Of a DNA stretch of 7,001 bases, positions 5,994-7,001 are shown piece by piece; within the stretch, counting starts at the first letter, position 1, and every line of letters begins with the position of its first letter. Where the stretch lies: positions 1 to 7,001 of the forward strand of contig JAAWDC010000022.1 of the NCBI GenBank assembly GCA_022793565.1, in the 5' to 3' direction. The position numbers were made by a program, and so were the translations under genes. Below the pieces are notes generated by a model. That model was not told the DNA's origin. It did not search any database and worked only from the letters and a program-made list of their open reading frames with translations. Source of the DNA: Bacilli bacterium. GTDB taxonomy: Bacteria; Bacillota_I; Bacilli_A; RF39; UBA660.

Positions 5994-6103
5994 CGTGTGG
6001 CTGCTTAGATGTGGGAGGTTGTCGATACACCGGGTTAAGTTGCCAGGTGAAATCGGGTGATTCACACGGAGCAAGTCTATACTAGATATAGGCGAAGGGA
6101 GGA
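5994..6103 (+). ncRNA. Structured leader RNA of the S10 operon (rpsJ 5' UTR)
   Basis: This roughly 110-base leader is far richer in G and C than its surroundings. CGTGTG (5994-5999) pairs with CACACG (6063-6068) and closes the 5' domain. Inside, GAT-CACC (6024-6031) pairs with GGTG-ATC (6046-6054), with small A bulges. The same left arm could instead pair with the CGGGTGATT at 6054-6062, so two states are possible. A last hairpin, GTCTATA/TATAGGC (6075-6093), stands directly before the ribosome binding site AAGGGAGGA (6095-6103). S10 operon leaders in many bacteria mediate feedback by a ribosomal protein (L4 in Escherichia coli). A Firmicutes-type autoregulatory leader is the likely identity by position and structure. 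I cannot confirm the regulator or family by eye. Confidence 0.65.
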
Positions 6104-6109
6104 TTCAAA

Positions 6110-6427
6110 ATGTCAAAGGACAAGATTCGCGTAAACTTAAAAGCATACGATCATAGAATTCTAGATAATGCTGCAAAAAAAATTGTGGAAACAGTGAAAA
6201 GAACTGGTGGAGAAATTAGTGGACCAGTACCACTACCAACAGAAATTGAAAAATACACAATTTTAAGAGCTGTTCATAAATATAAAGACAGCCGTGAGCA
6301 ATTCGAAATGCGTACGCATAAAAGATTAATCGATATCAAAAATCCAAGCAAGGAAACAATGGATGCATTAGCGCATTTAGATTTACCAAGCGGAGTTGAT
6401 ATTAAGATCAAAGTACAACAAAATTAA
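6110..6427 (+). CDS. rpsJ: 30S ribosomal protein S10
   Basis: At 105 residues this is full length for bacterial S10, a component of the 30S head that also binds NusB in transcription antitermination. The family signature is clear: [18 protein letters not shown] near the N-terminus, [16 protein letters not shown] (residues 38-53), and the highly conserved [18 protein letters not shown] (59-76). The conserved C-terminal segment [11 protein letters not shown] is also present. The start is set by AAGGGAGGA (6095-6103), with 7 bases between the GGAGG core and the ATG. It is the first gene of the S10 operon, with rplC 15 bases downstream. Expression should respond to the structured leader upstream. 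Confidence 0.98.
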   Translation: MSKDKIRVNLKAYDHRILDNAAKKIVETVKRTGGEISGPVPLPTEIEKYTILRAVHKYKDSREQFEMRTHKRLIDIKNPSKETMDALAHLDLPSGVDIKIKVQQN

Positions 6428-6442
6428 TAGGAGGAAATAAGT

Positions 6443-7001
6443 ATGAAAGGAATCTTAGGTACAAAGATTGGAATGACTCAAGTATTTACTGAAAAAGGAA
6501 AACTAATTCCTGTAACTGTAGTTAAAGTAGAATCTAATGTTGTTACTCAAATCAAAAAAGTAGAAACAGATGGATACAATGCAATTCAGTTAGGGTATGA
6601 AACAATTAAGCCTAAAAATAGCAGTAAACCAAAAATGGGTCATACAAAAAAAGCAAATACAGAGCCTAAGCGCTTCTTAAGAGAAATTAGGGGAGTAAAT
6701 GTAGAGGATTATACATTAGGTCAAGAGCTTAATGCTAGCATATTCACAAAAGGAGAAGTTGTTGACGTAAGTGGAATCAGCAAAGGAAAAGGATTCCAAG
6801 GTGTAATCAAAAGATATAATCAATCACGTGGACCAATGGGGCATGGTTCTCAATATCATAGAGGAGTAGGGTCACTTGGTACAATGTTACCAATGCATGT
6901 ATTAAAAGGAAAAAAACTTCCTGGACATATGGGTAACGTAATGACTACTGTTCAAAATTTGGAAGTAGTAGATGTTGATTTAGAAAACAATGTTATTTTA
7001 A
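6443..7001 (+). CDS. rplC: 50S ribosomal protein L3, 3' end cut by window edge
   Basis: L3 is an early 50S assembly protein whose central loop reaches the peptidyl transferase centre. The frame opens at ATG 6443, 8 bases after AGGAGG (6429-6434), and runs off the right edge with 186 residues visible of the usual 205-210. Diagnostic segments are [15 protein letters not shown] at the N-terminus, [14 protein letters not shown] in the middle, then [17 protein letters not shown] and [12 protein letters not shown]. The central loop reads [13 protein letters not shown], with Met-His where many bacteria have Ser/Asn-Arg, a lineage variant. It lies 15 bases after rpsJ in the canonical S10 operon order; rplD would be expected next, outside the window. 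Confidence 0.97.
   Translation, partial: MKGILGTKIGMTQVFTEKGKLIPVTVVKVESNVVTQIKKVETDGYNAIQLGYETIKPKNSSKPKMGHTKKANTEPKRFLREIRGVNVEDYTLGQELNASIFTKGEVVDVSGISKGKGFQGVIKRYNQSRGPMGHGSQYHRGVGSLGTMLPMHVLKGKKLPGHMGNVMTTVQNLEVVDVDLENNVIL

Noticed and set aside
6009..6038. Nine-codon mini-ORF in the S10 leader (ATG TGG ... TAA)
   Set aside because: There is no SD sequence before it and it lies inside paired leader RNA; chance occurrence is more likely than a leader peptide.

Overview
The window is strongly A+T-rich DNA with purine-rich coding strands. It has consensus sigma-A type promoters (TTGACA/TATAAT with 17-bp spacers, several with extended -10) and GGAGG-type ribosome binding sites. All real reading frames use TGA only as stop and TGG for tryptophan, so the standard code applies. 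Together with an rpsJ-rplC order and a cofactor-independent phosphoglycerate mutase, this suggests a low-GC Firmicute (Bacilli, Erysipelotrichia or a related uncultured lineage). The exact taxon cannot be set from the sequence.

Layout. (1) Bases 1-1289 hold the 3' part of a Lys/Glu-rich, helix-rich cytoplasmic protein I do not recognise. Its frame is open to the left edge, and a hairpin terminator follows it. (2) A consensus promoter at 1363-1391 drives a stand-alone AAA_14/DUF4143-type ATPase (1426-2700). Its Walker B glutamate and its C-terminal nuclease-like residues are changed. (3) The 316-base gap 2701-3016 is densely structured. It holds a 23-codon hydrophobic mini-ORF with a good ribosome binding site, three mutually complementary CACTAGAAA/TTTCTAGTG arms, two related ACATTTG...CAAATGT hairpins, and a 17-bp palindrome just upstream of gpmI. 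(4) gpmI (3017-4516) is a complete glycolytic enzyme with its catalytic residues present. (5) A long-armed, probably bidirectional terminator separates it from a convergent gene (4597-5769, minus). That gene encodes an orphan protein with HEVNH plus a downstream EIIND, the pattern of a gluzincin-type zinc metallopeptidase. (6) Divergent promoters in 5840-5987 serve this gene and the S10 ribosomal-protein operon. The operon opens with a roughly 115-base structured leader, then rpsJ (6110-6427) and rplC (6443 onward, cut by the right edge).

How the parts relate. The S10 operon and gpmI are housekeeping genes. The ATPase, the metallopeptidase and the left-hand coil-rich gene look like lineage-specific or accessory genes placed between them, each as its own unit. 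I see no insertion sequence, CRISPR array, tRNA or rRNA. The parts least explained by known families are the 2745-2977 leader region in front of gpmI and the orphan metallopeptidase.
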